In this document: positions 16,419-25,635 of the stretch, in pieces
How positions within the stretch are numbered: the stretch's first letter is position 1
How the letters are laid out: every line of letters begins with the position of its first letter
NCBI GenBank assembly: GCA_002922725.1
Contig: PNEW01000009.1
Location: 1 to 36,989, forward strand
From: Verrucomicrobia bacterium Opi.OSU.00C
GTDB lineage: Bacteria; Verrucomicrobiota; Verrucomicrobiia; Opitutales; PNEW01
DNA length: 36,989 bases
Reading direction: 5' to 3'
Made by a program: the position numbers and the translations under genes
The notes under the pieces: generated by a model
Told to the model about the DNA's origin: nothing
The model's input: only the letters and a program-made list of their open reading frames with translations
Database searches by the model: none

Positions 16419-17639
16419 TCAATTCGGAAAGGGAGTACGAGTAGCAGGCATTTCTTTTTTTGGAAAACATATTCGAGAAACTGCTTCATCAAAATCGCTG
16501 ACACCACTTAATATTTCTATTTTCAATCTAAGAAAATAAAAGGGTATTTGAGGTTCGTAATCAATTGGTATCCGTACGGCATCTTTTTCCGTTGTAACAA
16601 CCATACCTAAATTAAATTTAGTAGCTTGATTGAAGAATTCCTCAAGTTCAAGAGAAGAAAATCTATGATGATCGAGAAAACGCCGTCTAAGTTTTATCTG
16701 AGCACCACTATCAATTATAAAATCCTCAAAGCTTTTAGGATCGGCAATACCACTAATAGCAGCGACAGATTTACCTTTAAGAGTTGATACTTCTAACCTT
16801 TCTTCTCCATTAACCTTCTGTAAATAATCTGGACGGTGAGCGCATTCAATTATCTCGGCATCAGGTTTATATCGATGTATGACATTTTCTAATACTTTAT
16901 CAGTATTACCATTTGATTTAGTAACAAAAATATAAGAGGCACGTTTAATATGTTTAATAGGTTCCCTCAGAATTCCTCTTGGAAGTAAGTGATTATTCCC
17001 AAAAGGATTAGTTTTATCAATAAGTAAAATATTGAGCTGTTCCTTCAGTGCTAAATACTGAAAACCATCATCTAAGATAAGTGTATCTACACCAAAATTT
17101 TTTATGGCATAAATTCCTGCTTTTACTCTGTTTTTATCTACAATTACAAAAACCCCAGGTAAATTTTTTGCCAACATATATGGTTCATCTCCTGCCATTT
17201 CTGAATTGAGAATTAACTTACGTCCATCACTGACAATTTTAGGTGGTGGTGGGGCACTATGTGAAATCATTCGCCACCATTTTTTTAAGATGTTCTCATT
17301 TTTACTTTTGTATCCTCGGCTGAGAATTGCAACATTACGACCGCGGTTAGTGAGATGACGTGCAAATATTTCTACAATTGGTGTTTTACCGGTTCCACCA
17401 ATAGTCAAGTTTCCAACAACAATTACCAGGCAACCAAGATGTTGATCATGTAAGATCCGATTTTTATAAAGAAGAAATCTAATTTGAACAACAAAACTAA
17501 ATACTTTGGATACTCCTACCAATAAATATTTATAGGCATTAATATAATGTCCTTCACGTTGATTATAAATAACGTCGATAGTAAATTTCTCAAAATCCTC
17601 GAACCATCCTCTTAAAATATCTCTTACATATTTACTCAT
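16419..17639 (-). CDS. lpxK: Tetraacyldisaccharide 4'-kinase
   Basis: LpxK phosphorylates the lipid A disaccharide at the 4' position, on the cytoplasmic face of the inner membrane. The P-loop [15 protein letters not shown] (about 76-90) and [12 protein letters not shown] (about 187-198) are diagnostic, with ILSRGYKSK between them. At 406 residues it is clearly longer than the E. coli enzyme (328). The excess is a 40-50 residue N-terminal helix region before the membrane-proximal segment and a Pro-rich insert near 128-135 (SHSAPPPPK). Presence of the gene implies lipopolysaccharide. It is monocistronic here, divergent from panD across 217 bp. Confidence 0.94.
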   Translation of the reverse strand: MSKYVRDILRGWFEDFEKFTIDVIYNQREGHYINAYKYLLVGVSKVFSFVVQIRFLLYKNRILHDQHLGCLVIVVGNLTIGGTGKTPIVEIFARHLTNRGRNVAILSRGYKSKNENILKKWWRMISHSAPPPPKIVSDGRKLILNSEMAGDEPYMLAKNLPGVFVIVDKNRVKAGIYAIKNFGVDTLILDDGFQYLALKEQLNILLIDKTNPFGNNHLLPRGILREPIKHIKRASYIFVTKSNGNTDKVLENVIHRYKPDAEIIECAHRPDYLQKVNGEERLEVSTLKGKSVAAISGIADPKSFEDFIIDSGAQIKLRRRFLDHHRFSSLELEEFFNQATKFNLGMVVTTEKDAVRIPIDYEPQIPFYFLRLKIEILSGVSDFDEAVSRICFPKKEMPATRTPFPN

Positions 17640-17856
17640 TTGGATTACTAAAATATTTATTCTAAATTAGATATTTAAGCTACTTTAATTTTCAAAAAAT
17701 ATAACTGAATGTCCTTTGAATCACTTATTCGCTTGCAGTTATAAGTTCTTTGTGTGTTGTGTGCTCGACATTATTAGCGTAAATATATTTTAGAAAGATC
17801 CTTGACGTTTTATGAAATGAACCTTTTTAAGGCATCAATCATAACACTATAAAAAA
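17640..17856. promoter_or_regulatory. Divergent lpxK / panD promoter region
   Basis: 217 bases. TTGACG (17802-17807) is a fair -35 for the forward side, with only a weak TTTTAA (17825-17830) 17 bases on. TATAAA (17848-17853) lies three bases before the panD ATG. No reverse-side promoter could be singled out. Confidence 0.3.
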
Positions 17857-18219
17857 ATGCAAATTAATTTACTCAGATGTAAAATCCATCGAGCTGAGGT
17901 TACGGACTCTAATACACACTATGAAGGTAGTTTAGGGATTGATATCTCTTTCATGGACAGAATCGGTTTAAATCCTTACGAAAAGATTCTTTGTGGGAAT
18001 ATAGAGAACGGAAATCGCTTTGAAACATATGCAATTCCTGAATCCCATAATTCGAAATCAATAGTTCTAAATGGAGCAACCGCACACCTTGGTCAAATAA
18101 GTGATAAAATCATAATTATGTCTTTTGCTCTTGTTACAACTGAAGAGTTAGAGAATTGGAAACCTAAAATTATTGTTCTAGGTGAGAAAAATAAAATAAT
18201 TAACTCTACAAACTGTTGA
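17857..18219 (+). CDS. panD: Aspartate 1-decarboxylase precursor
   Basis: PanD makes beta-alanine from aspartate for pantothenate and coenzyme A. It self-cleaves to form a pyruvoyl cofactor. The cleavage site is G24-S25 in HYEGSLGID, and the usual NGATAHLGQISDKIIIMSFA block follows (about residues 73-92). The length of 120 residues is normal. The stop codon overlaps the TTG start of the downstream aminotransferase (TTGA), suggesting coupled translation. No other pan genes lie nearby, although ilvD in the same window supplies the pantoate precursor pathway. Confidence 0.95.
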   Translation: MQINLLRCKIHRAEVTDSNTHYEGSLGIDISFMDRIGLNPYEKILCGNIENGNRFETYAIPESHNSKSIVLNGATAHLGQISDKIIIMSFALVTTEELENWKPKIIVLGEKNKIINSTNC

Positions 18220-19293
18220 ACTATAAGCTATTCATTCCTGGACCTGTAGAGGTATCTCCAGCAACCTATAGGGCTATGACCACCCCTGTTATAGGTCATC
18301 GTAGTGTTGAGTTTGTCTATCTATTCAAATTAATTCAGACTCATTTACAAAAGCTTTTTTATACTCAAGATCCTGTGTTCATTAGTACCAGTAGTGCTTG
18401 GGGTGTTATGGAAGGTTCAATTCGCAACTTAACTTTGAAAAAGGTTCTAAATTGCATGTGTGGTGCTTTCTCTGATAAATGGCATGATGTCTCTGAGCGA
18501 TGTGGAAAGAAAACAGGATCCGTTAAAAGTGATTGGGGACAAGTAATAGATCCTCAAGAAGTTCGCCATGCATTATCTAGTGGGCAATATGACACAATTA
18601 CACTTGTTCACAATGAAACATCAACTGGAACTATGAATCCTTTAAAGGAAATCATGGAGGTAGTTAAAGAATTTCCTGAAGTCATATCTATCGTTGATAC
18701 AGTCAGTTCCTTTTCTGCATTACCCATTCTAAAAGATAACCTAGGTATTGATGTTATGATCACCAGCTCACAAAAAGCACTTGCATTACCACCTGGACTT
18801 TCACTTTTTAGTGTATCAGAACGTGCTTTTGATAGAGCCACTAAGCTTAGAAATCGAGGATATTACTTTGATTTCTTAGAATTCCTAAGAAACCACGAAA
18901 AAGGAATGACTCCGTCGACTCCCAATATTCCTCTTGTCTATGCTCTTCATTCAAAATTAGAGGAGATATTTAAAGAAGGAATTGAAAATCGCTATTTACG
19001 CCATAAAAATCTAAATGATAAAGTTCATAACTGGATTAAAAAAAAATGAATTCAAATTATTTCCTGAAAAGAAATATGCATCAGTTACTCTGAGTTGTAT
19101 TGAGAATAATCGAAATATTGACTTAGATATGCTCAATAACCTACTCAAAAGACGCTATAATTGCATTATTGACCAAGGATATGGAAAAATAAGAGGGAAA
19201 ACATTTCGAATATCCAATATGGGTGATGAAACCGATGATACAATTTCTAATCTCCTTAACAATTTGGATTCTATATTGCACGCAATGAACTAA
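18216..19293 (+). CDS. Class V PLP-dependent aminotransferase (alanine/serine-glyoxylate type), frameshifted
   Basis: Two overlapping frames together encode one aminotransferase of about 358 residues. The first frame (18216-19049) opens with KLFIPGPVEVSP, has the PLP-ring Asp in SIVDTVSSF (D161) and the PLP lysine K187 in SSQKALALPPG, and ends early after WIKKK. The second frame continues with NEFKLFPEKKYASVTLSC and the fold's small C-terminal domain to 19293. The break falls at a run of nine A (19038-19046); eight A would restore a continuous reading as WIKKNEFKLF. The cause may be sequencing error, a real mutation, or slippage at the A tract. Related enzymes move amino groups from alanine or serine to glyoxylate. 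The TTG start overlaps the panD stop. Confidence 0.85.
19038..19046 (+). other. A9 homopolymer at the aminotransferase frameshift
   Basis: Nine consecutive A bases separate the two reading frames of the aminotransferase. A one-base deletion (or two-base insertion) within the tract rejoins them with no loss of expected sequence. Such tracts are prone to assembly error and to RNA polymerase slippage. Confidence 0.85.
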
Positions 19294-19327
19294 GTCTAAT
19301 AAATTTTCGTGGAAAGCGCTTAATTAT

Positions 19328-21802
19328 ATGACTATGAAAACTTTAATTATTGCCGAAAAACCGAGTGTTACACGTGATATAGCAAGCACGATCGGTAATT
19401 TTAAGAAAAACGATAATTTGTACGAAAATGAAAAGTACATTATCGCTTCTGCTATAGGACATCTTGTTGAACTTTATATGCCTGAAGATATCGATAAAAA
19501 ACTAGGCTATTGGAGATTAGGAGCACTACCAATTATCCCAGAAAACTTTGAACTAAAACCTATTGAAAAAACGAAGGCTAAACTTACTGAACTTCATAGA
19601 CTCATTAAGAGAAAAGATGTTGATCTTATTATTAACGCCTGTGATGCAGGTCGAGAGGGTGAATTAATTTTTACATATATTTACGAATCAGCAAAAGCCA
19701 AAAAAAAAGTTAAAAGGTTGTGGATGCAGTCTATGACTCGTGGTGGGATCAAAAAGGCATTCACTACTTTGCGAAATATAGATCAAATGAAACCATTAGA
19801 AGATGCAGCTCGTTGCCGTTCTGAAGCTGATTGGATGATTGGAATTAATGGAACACGTGCATTTACCACACGAATTTACGGATCAAAAAGTGGGCAAGTT
19901 GCTACCGTAGGTCGCGTACAAACCCCTACCCTCGCTATCGTTCTCACAAGGGAACTTGCTATTCGCAATTTCAAACCAAAATCTTACTGCCGCATTATTG
20001 GAAATTTCTCTATAAAGGAAGGTACCTATGAAGGTGTTTATCAACGTCCAGATTTTAAAAAACCTGAGAACAATCATGATCGTATAGATCGTATTTGGGA
20101 TAGTCAGAAAGTCGACCTCATATACACCGAACTTAAAAAAAACCAAAATGCTATAGTTAGCGAAGAGAAAAAACGCACAAAACAAAATGCCCCTTTACTA
20201 TATGATTTAACATCACTTCAAAGAGAGGCTAACAATCGTTACGGGCTCTCTGCCAGAAACACATTACAAATTGCTCAGGCTCTTTATGAAAAACATAAGC
20301 TTTTAACTTATCCCAGAACCGATTCTCGTGCTTTGCCAGAAGATTATATTGAAACATGTAAAGAGATCATAAGAAATTTAAAAATTTTAAATTCTCTTGG
20401 AGATAATATTCTTAAAAATGACTGGATTAAGCCTAATAAACGCATATTTAACAATGCACGCATAAGTGATCATTTTGCGATTATTCCGACAGGTCAAAGT
20501 CCAAATAAACTTAAAGATATTGAAGAAAAAATATATGATATGATTGCAAGGCGTTTTATCGCTATCTTTTATCCCCCTGCTCAATATGATGTTACTAATC
20601 GAATTACTGAAATTAATGGTCATCCGTTCAAGACTGAAGGTAAAGTGCTAGTAGAGCCAGGTTGGTTAAAAGTCTACGATAAAAATACTGAAAAGAATGA
20701 TAATTTACCTGCTTTAACTACAAAAGACGGCTTTCCTCCTCAAGCTAAAGTGGTCTCAATTACTAAAAATATTGAAGAAACTAAACCCCCACTTAGATAT
20801 AATGAAGCAACTTTGTTATCTGCAATGGAGGGCGCAGGAAAATTTGTCCATGATGAAGAACTTGCGGAAATCATGAAAGACAATGGCTTAGGTACACCAG
20901 CTACCCGAGCACAAATTATTGAGCATATTATAAATACTAAATATTTAATACGTGAAGGACGAGATTTAATACCTACTGCTAAAGCTGAAGACTTAATTGA
21001 GTTCCTAAATGCAGTGAAAGTCAATGCACTTACTAGTCCGTCAATGACGGGGGAATGGGAACACAAACTTAAGTTAATTGAAGAAGGCAAATTAACTAGA
21101 TCTGAATTTATGAAAGGTATCATTGAAATTACCACAGAAATAGTTGAACGCACTAAATCTTTTACAGAATCAGATTCAGATGCACGTATTAGCAAAATTA
21201 TAGCTCCCAGTGATGGTAAGCCTATGCTAGAAACTCTACGCAACTATAAATCGCAAGATGGAATATTTCTTGTTTATAAAACAATAGGCAACCGCAAGTT
21301 TGATGAAGACGAAATAAATAGTCTCGTTATTGACCGTTCAATTGGACCTCTTGATGGATTTAGGTCTAAAGCAGGCAAACCATTTTCAGCTATGCTTAAA
21401 ATAGATGATAACAACAAAGTGAAATTTATTTTCGAAAACCAACCAAAAGACAATAAAGCAAGTGAAGATGAAATATCAGACTTATCGAAATTTCCTGTCT
21501 TAGGTCAGTGTCCTGCCGATGAAGCTCCTATACATGAATCGCCTAACGCCTATGTTTGTTCAAATTATTATAGTAAAAATAAAAAATGTAAATTTCGTGT
21601 AAGTCGAACATTACTAGGGAGAACTATTCCCCGAGAACAATTTGATAAGCTTCTTAATAATGGAAGGACTGATCTTTTGGACAAATTTCGCTCTAATCGT
21701 ACCAAAAGATTATTTTCTGCTCATCTCATACTTAAAAAAAATGGTCAAATTGGATTTGAGTTTTCTAAAAAGAAGTCAATAAAGAAAAATAAAGGTTCTT
21801 GA
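19328..21802 (+). CDS. topB: DNA topoisomerase III (type IA)
   Basis: An 824-residue type IA topoisomerase that decatenates and relaxes DNA. The Toprim domain has LIIAEKPSVTRDIAS at the start and the Mg-binding DACDAGREGE-like block (DAGREGE at 106-112). The active-site tyrosine is Y328 in LLTYPRTDSRALP, and GLGTPATRAQIIEHI is also diagnostic. A C-terminal type IA repeat region follows (FPVLGQCPADEAPI with three Cys, and LLGRTIPREQFDKLL). ATGs at 19328 and 19334 are both possible; the second gives the family's usual MKTLIIAEKPS start. The gene is chromosomal in character, with no conjugation genes around it. It lies 34 bp after the aminotransferase. Confidence 0.93.
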   Translation: MTMKTLIIAEKPSVTRDIASTIGNFKKNDNLYENEKYIIASAIGHLVELYMPEDIDKKLGYWRLGALPIIPENFELKPIEKTKAKLTELHRLIKRKDVDLIINACDAGREGELIFTYIYESAKAKKKVKRLWMQSMTRGGIKKAFTTLRNIDQMKPLEDAARCRSEADWMIGINGTRAFTTRIYGSKSGQVATVGRVQTPTLAIVLTRELAIRNFKPKSYCRIIGNFSIKEGTYEGVYQRPDFKKPENNHDRIDRIWDSQKVDLIYTELKKNQNAIVSEEKKRTKQNAPLLYDLTSLQREANNRYGLSARNTLQIAQALYEKHKLLTYPRTDSRALPEDYIETCKEIIRNLKILNSLGDNILKNDWIKPNKRIFNNARISDHFAIIPTGQSPNKLKDIEEKIYDMIARRFIAIFYPPAQYDVTNRITEINGHPFKTEGKVLVEPGWLKVYDKNTEKNDNLPALTTKDGFPPQAKVVSITKNIEETKPPLRYNEATLLSAMEGAGKFVHDEELAEIMKDNGLGTPATRAQIIEHIINTKYLIREGRDLIPTAKAEDLIEFLNAVKVNALTSPSMTGEWEHKLKLIEEGKLTRSEFMKGIIEITTEIVERTKSFTESDSDARISKIIAPSDGKPMLETLRNYKSQDGIFLVYKTIGNRKFDEDEINSLVIDRSIGPLDGFRSKAGKPFSAMLKIDDNNKVKFIFENQPKDNKASEDEISDLSKFPVLGQCPADEAPIHESPNAYVCSNYYSKNKKCKFRVSRTLLGRTIPREQFDKLLNNGRTDLLDKFRSNRTKRLFSAHLILKKNGQIGFEFSKKKSIKKNKGS

Positions 21803-21885
21803 TTTAGAAAATAATAGTCCTTGAATTCATAAAAAACATATATACTTAAGCCATTTAAATAATACGAACTTCTACTTAAATAATC

Positions 21886-22920
21886 ATGCCTGTTGCTACC
21901 CCTAAACAATTTGCTAAGATGTTGGATACGGCACAAAAAGAAGGATATGCCTACCCTGCAATCAATTGTTCTTCACTAATTACTATTAATGCCGCGCTGA
22001 AGGGTTTCTCAGATTCTAATTCAGATGGAATAATTCAATTTTCTACTGGTGCCGGCCAATTTGCTTCTGGTTTAAACAATAAAGATATGGTTTTAGGTGT
22101 CCACGTCTTGGCCGAAATGGCACATCTCCTCGCAGAAAAACATAATATCTTTGTTGCACTTCATACTGATCATTGTCAGCCAGAAGTTGCCCCAATATTT
22201 TTAGATCCACTTATAACACTAACCGAGGAACGTCGTAAAAAAGGGCTGAATAATCTTTTCCAAGGTCACATGCTTGATGCGTCTGTTTTATCCTTGGACG
22301 AGAATTTATCCATATCGAAAAAATATCTCAAGCTCTGTGCAAAAAATGAAATTATCCTTGAAGTTGAAGCGGGCGTTGTAGGAGGTGAAGAAGATGGTGC
22401 AGCAAGCGGAAGTGATTATCCTGATGATAAACTATTCACATCTCCTGAAGATATGCTCAAAGTATATGATCACCTTCAAGGGATAGGACGGTACATGTTT
22501 GCAGCTACTTTTGGTAATGTTCACGGGCATTATAAACCAGGGACAATTAAACTGAAACCGGATATTTTACAAAAAGGACAAAACGCTGTTATCGAAAAAT
22601 ATGGGAAAGAATCTAAATTTGATCTTGTTTTTCACGGTGGTTCGGGCTCTCCATTAGACCAAATACGTGAAACCATAAATTATGGTGTTATTAAAATGAA
22701 CATTGATACAGATACCCAATATGCTTTTACACGTTCAATTGCAGATCATATGTTAAAATACTATAATGGAGTTATTATGGTCGATGGCGAAATCGGAAAC
22801 AAGAAATTTTACGACACTAGATCCTATTTAAAGAAAGGTGAAAACTCAATGTCGAAACGTGTGATGCAAGGATGTAAGGATTTATATTCTTCAGGAAAAT
22901 CTCTGTTTGGGAAAATATAA
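21886..22920 (+). CDS. fba: Class II fructose-bisphosphate aldolase
   Basis: A 344-residue zinc-dependent aldolase of the FbaA (class IIA) type. Zinc and substrate motifs are VALHTDHCQ (His), EVEAGVVGGEEDG (Glu), FGNVHGHYKPG (His), and LVFHGGSGSP (His and glycine-rich phosphate loop), with KMNIDTDTQYAFT near the end. It cleaves or forms fructose-1,6-bisphosphate, working with pgi in glycolysis or gluconeogenesis. An 83-bp gap separates it from topB. It ends 49 bp from the convergent end of menB. Confidence 0.95.
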   Translation: MPVATPKQFAKMLDTAQKEGYAYPAINCSSLITINAALKGFSDSNSDGIIQFSTGAGQFASGLNNKDMVLGVHVLAEMAHLLAEKHNIFVALHTDHCQPEVAPIFLDPLITLTEERRKKGLNNLFQGHMLDASVLSLDENLSISKKYLKLCAKNEIILEVEAGVVGGEEDGAASGSDYPDDKLFTSPEDMLKVYDHLQGIGRYMFAATFGNVHGHYKPGTIKLKPDILQKGQNAVIEKYGKESKFDLVFHGGSGSPLDQIRETINYGVIKMNIDTDTQYAFTRSIADHMLKYYNGVIMVDGEIGNKKFYDTRSYLKKGENSMSKRVMQGCKDLYSSGKSLFGKI

Positions 22921-22969
22921 TTTTTAACACACAATACCCAGGCTGGATAGAGAATAACTTATAATACTT

Positions 22970-23803
22970 TCAGGGCAACCAGGGATATTTACGAAAGTTT
23001 GGTTTTCGTTTTTCTAAATATGCCTTATGCCCTTCATTTCCTTCTTCAGATAAGTAATATAATAAAGTTGCATTACCTGCAAGTTCTTGTAATCCAGCTT
23101 GCCCATCGCAATCGGCATTAAAGGACGCTTTAAGACACCGAATTGCAAGTGGACTTTTTTCTAATATTTCACGAGCCCAAAGAACCCCCTCTTCTTCGAT
23201 TTTATCAATAGGCACTATTTTATTAACTAACCCCATGGCAAATGCCTCATTGGCATTATACTGCCGGCATAAATACCAAATTTCACGAGCTTTTTTCTGC
23301 CCAACTACACGCGCTAAATAGCTGGACCCAAAACCACCATCAAAACTACCTACTTTGGGTCCAGTTTGTCCAAAGATTGCATTATCAGCCGCTATTGTAA
23401 GGTCACATATCAAATGCAATACTTGTCCACCTCCAATCGCATAACCTGAGACAAGAGCAATTACAACTTTTGGCATTGTTCGAATCAATTTTTGTAATTC
23501 TAACACGTTTAATCGAGGAACCCCATGGTCATCAATATAGCCACCTTTACCACGAATAAGTTGATCACCACCTGAACAGAATGCATACTTTCCATCAGTA
23601 TGGGGCCCAGCTCCAGTCAGAAGAATCACTCCTATGTCACTGTCTTCAAGTGCATTATTAAATGCCTCGATCATATTACTTATAGTTTTTGGACGAAATG
23701 CATTTCTTTTCTCAGGTCGGTTAATTGTAACACGAGCGATACCATCTAACTTTTCATAAATAATATCTTCGAAATCTTTAATTTTATTCCACTTTATATT
23801 CAT
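22970..23803 (-). CDS. menB: 1,4-dihydroxy-2-naphthoyl-CoA synthase
   Basis: A 277-residue crotonase-fold enzyme that closes the naphthoate ring in menaquinone synthesis. MenB-specific sequence is clear: [48 protein letters not shown], and [19 protein letters not shown], with a tail ending [12 protein letters not shown]. Last of the menF-menD-menB set, 25 bp after menD. A short AAAGG lies about ten bases before the ATG. menC, menE and menA are not in the window. Confidence 0.96.
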   Translation of the reverse strand: MNIKWNKIKDFEDIIYEKLDGIARVTINRPEKRNAFRPKTISNMIEAFNNALEDSDIGVILLTGAGPHTDGKYAFCSGGDQLIRGKGGYIDDHGVPRLNVLELQKLIRTMPKVVIALVSGYAIGGGQVLHLICDLTIAADNAIFGQTGPKVGSFDGGFGSSYLARVVGQKKAREIWYLCRQYNANEAFAMGLVNKIVPIDKIEEEGVLWAREILEKSPLAIRCLKASFNADCDGQAGLQELAGNATLLYYLSEEGNEGHKAYLEKRKPNFRKYPWLP

Positions 23804-23828
23804 TTTCTAAATACCTTTCATTTTAGTT

Positions 23829-25622
23829 TCATAAATTATTAGCTATTAAATAGTTCAAGTCATTTAAATAGCGGACATCTTTTTTTCTGTTTGTCTTAAT
23901 TTCCAAAATGCGAATCCCTGAGGATGGTAAAACACTTATTATCCCCCTAAGTTCATTAAGGGTTTTTACATTAACATACTCAATACCATAAGCTGCAGCT
24001 AATTTTTTGAAGCTAACCTTCTGAGGAGTCACAAAATAATTTTCGAATGGTGGATTAAATTTTGCTACAGGTAGATTTTCGAATATGCCACCACCATTAT
24101 TATTAATCAGAATAATGCTTAAGTGACTTTTAAAATGTGAATTAATAAGAAATCCATTAGTGTCATGTAAAAGGGCAAGATCACCAGTCAGTAGAACTGT
24201 TTTCTTATTTGCTTGAGCAACCCCAAGTGCACTTGAAAGCGTACCATCTATTCCATTTGCGCCACGATTAAAATAAGGTCGTATTCTACGGTTATTAACT
24301 GACCAAAATACTTCGACATCCCGTATTGGCATGCTATTAGCAACAAATATAGATGTTTTAGGGGGTAAATATTTTGATAATAACCATGCAATTTTACCTT
24401 CATATGAAAAATTGCATTCGCGCATTTTTTTATTAATATTTTTCGTAACTCTTTTCTCTAATTTTAACCATTCTTGGCAGTATGGCGTTTGTTTTTTTAA
24501 GTTTTTACCAATTATGGCCCTCAATGTATCGACTGAAATACGTAAATGTGTAGCTTCTCTATGCAATCCATCGACATTATTTAAACTGTTATCAACAATC
24601 CATGTAATTGCAGGTATCTTTTCGAGCCATGTCCGCAAAATCTTACTCGCAGGCAAAGGACCAATACCTAACACCGCTTTAGGACGTAGTGATACAAATA
24701 AATTTGGATTAGATAAGATGAAGTGGTAGTGAGAAACGAGATAAGGGTTTACATCAGAAAATCCACGTAAAGGAGATAGTCCATCAGTAAGTGTTGGCCA
24801 ACCTAACTCAATTGCGATTTGACCCACACAAGAAGCAAAATTATCGGCGCTTTGAGGTTGATTAGGACCAACTATAATTAAGCCTCTATCAATCGCCCTT
24901 ATTTTTTTTGATAAATGCATCATTTCATCCGTAATGCACGATTCTCTTACTTCTATTAATGGAGTTACATTATCTATTATTGATAATAAATCTTTCTCTT
25001 TCGGTAAGCTCCGATTATTAACAGTATCACTTGGAGAAAGCGGATCCCTAAAAGGAAAATTCAAATGAACAGGTCCAGGAGCAGGATATCTACATCGTTC
25101 CCAAGCATGAATTAATGTTTGTCGTAAATATTTTAGGCGTGCATAATCTACAGAAGGCATAGAAATCTCTATACTCATATTAGTATAGGTACCATATAAT
25201 TTCTGTTGGTCAATTGTCTGTCCGGAGTGACAGTATCTCAACTCAGGAGGCCTGTCGGCCGTCATAACTAACAGTGGTACTCCGGATTCACTTGCTTCAA
25301 TAATTGCAGGATAAAAATTAGCAGTTGCTGTACCAGATGTACATATAAGTAAAACAGGCTGTTGTTTTTTTTGAGCTATACCAAGGGCAAAAAAAGATGC
25401 TGATCTTTCATCAATTAATGCTACTGATTCTATGTTAGGATGACGAGAGAAAGCAAAGGTCAGTGGAGTAGAACGTGATCCTGGAGAAATTACTGCATGC
25501 CGTAGACCTAGTCTTACCAAAATTTCTGCACACATTGCTCCCCAAATCGAATTTTTATTTGAGCAGCTGAGTTTATCAAAGGATTTGGCAACAACTTTCC
25601 CCCTCCTACTTTGATTATTCAT
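23829..25622 (-). CDS. menD: SEPHCHC synthase (menaquinone synthesis)
   Basis: MenD joins isochorismate and 2-oxoglutarate using thiamine diphosphate. At 597 residues it has the three-domain ThDP-enzyme layout. The N-terminal Pyr domain has HAVISPGSRSTPLTFAF, the catalytic Glu region in ALIDERSASFFALG, and TSGTATANFYPAIIEA. The C-terminal PP domain has the cofactor motif TGDLALLHDTNGF followed by NNNGGGIFENLP. The gene is 13 bp downstream of menF and 25 bp upstream of menB, so the three are one transcript. No ribosome-binding site is obvious. Confidence 0.96.
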   Translation of the reverse strand: MNNQSRRGKVVAKSFDKLSCSNKNSIWGAMCAEILVRLGLRHAVISPGSRSTPLTFAFSRHPNIESVALIDERSASFFALGIAQKKQQPVLLICTSGTATANFYPAIIEASESGVPLLVMTADRPPELRYCHSGQTIDQQKLYGTYTNMSIEISMPSVDYARLKYLRQTLIHAWERCRYPAPGPVHLNFPFRDPLSPSDTVNNRSLPKEKDLLSIIDNVTPLIEVRESCITDEMMHLSKKIRAIDRGLIIVGPNQPQSADNFASCVGQIAIELGWPTLTDGLSPLRGFSDVNPYLVSHYHFILSNPNLFVSLRPKAVLGIGPLPASKILRTWLEKIPAITWIVDNSLNNVDGLHREATHLRISVDTLRAIIGKNLKKQTPYCQEWLKLEKRVTKNINKKMRECNFSYEGKIAWLLSKYLPPKTSIFVANSMPIRDVEVFWSVNNRRIRPYFNRGANGIDGTLSSALGVAQANKKTVLLTGDLALLHDTNGFLINSHFKSHLSIILINNNGGGIFENLPVAKFNPPFENYFVTPQKVSFKKLAAAYGIEYVNVKTLNELRGIISVLPSSGIRILEIKTNRKKDVRYLNDLNYLIANNL

Positions 25623-25635
25623 TTAGTTTATTTTT

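Noticed and set aside
20740..21243. 167-codon reverse ORF antisense to topB
   Set aside because: Opposite to a conserved topoisomerase region, Ser/Ile-rich shadow sequence with no domain.
19328..21802. Topoisomerase III as a sign of an integrative or conjugative element
   Set aside because: No integrase, relaxase, conjugation gene, direct repeat or attachment site is seen nearby, and flanking genes are core metabolism.
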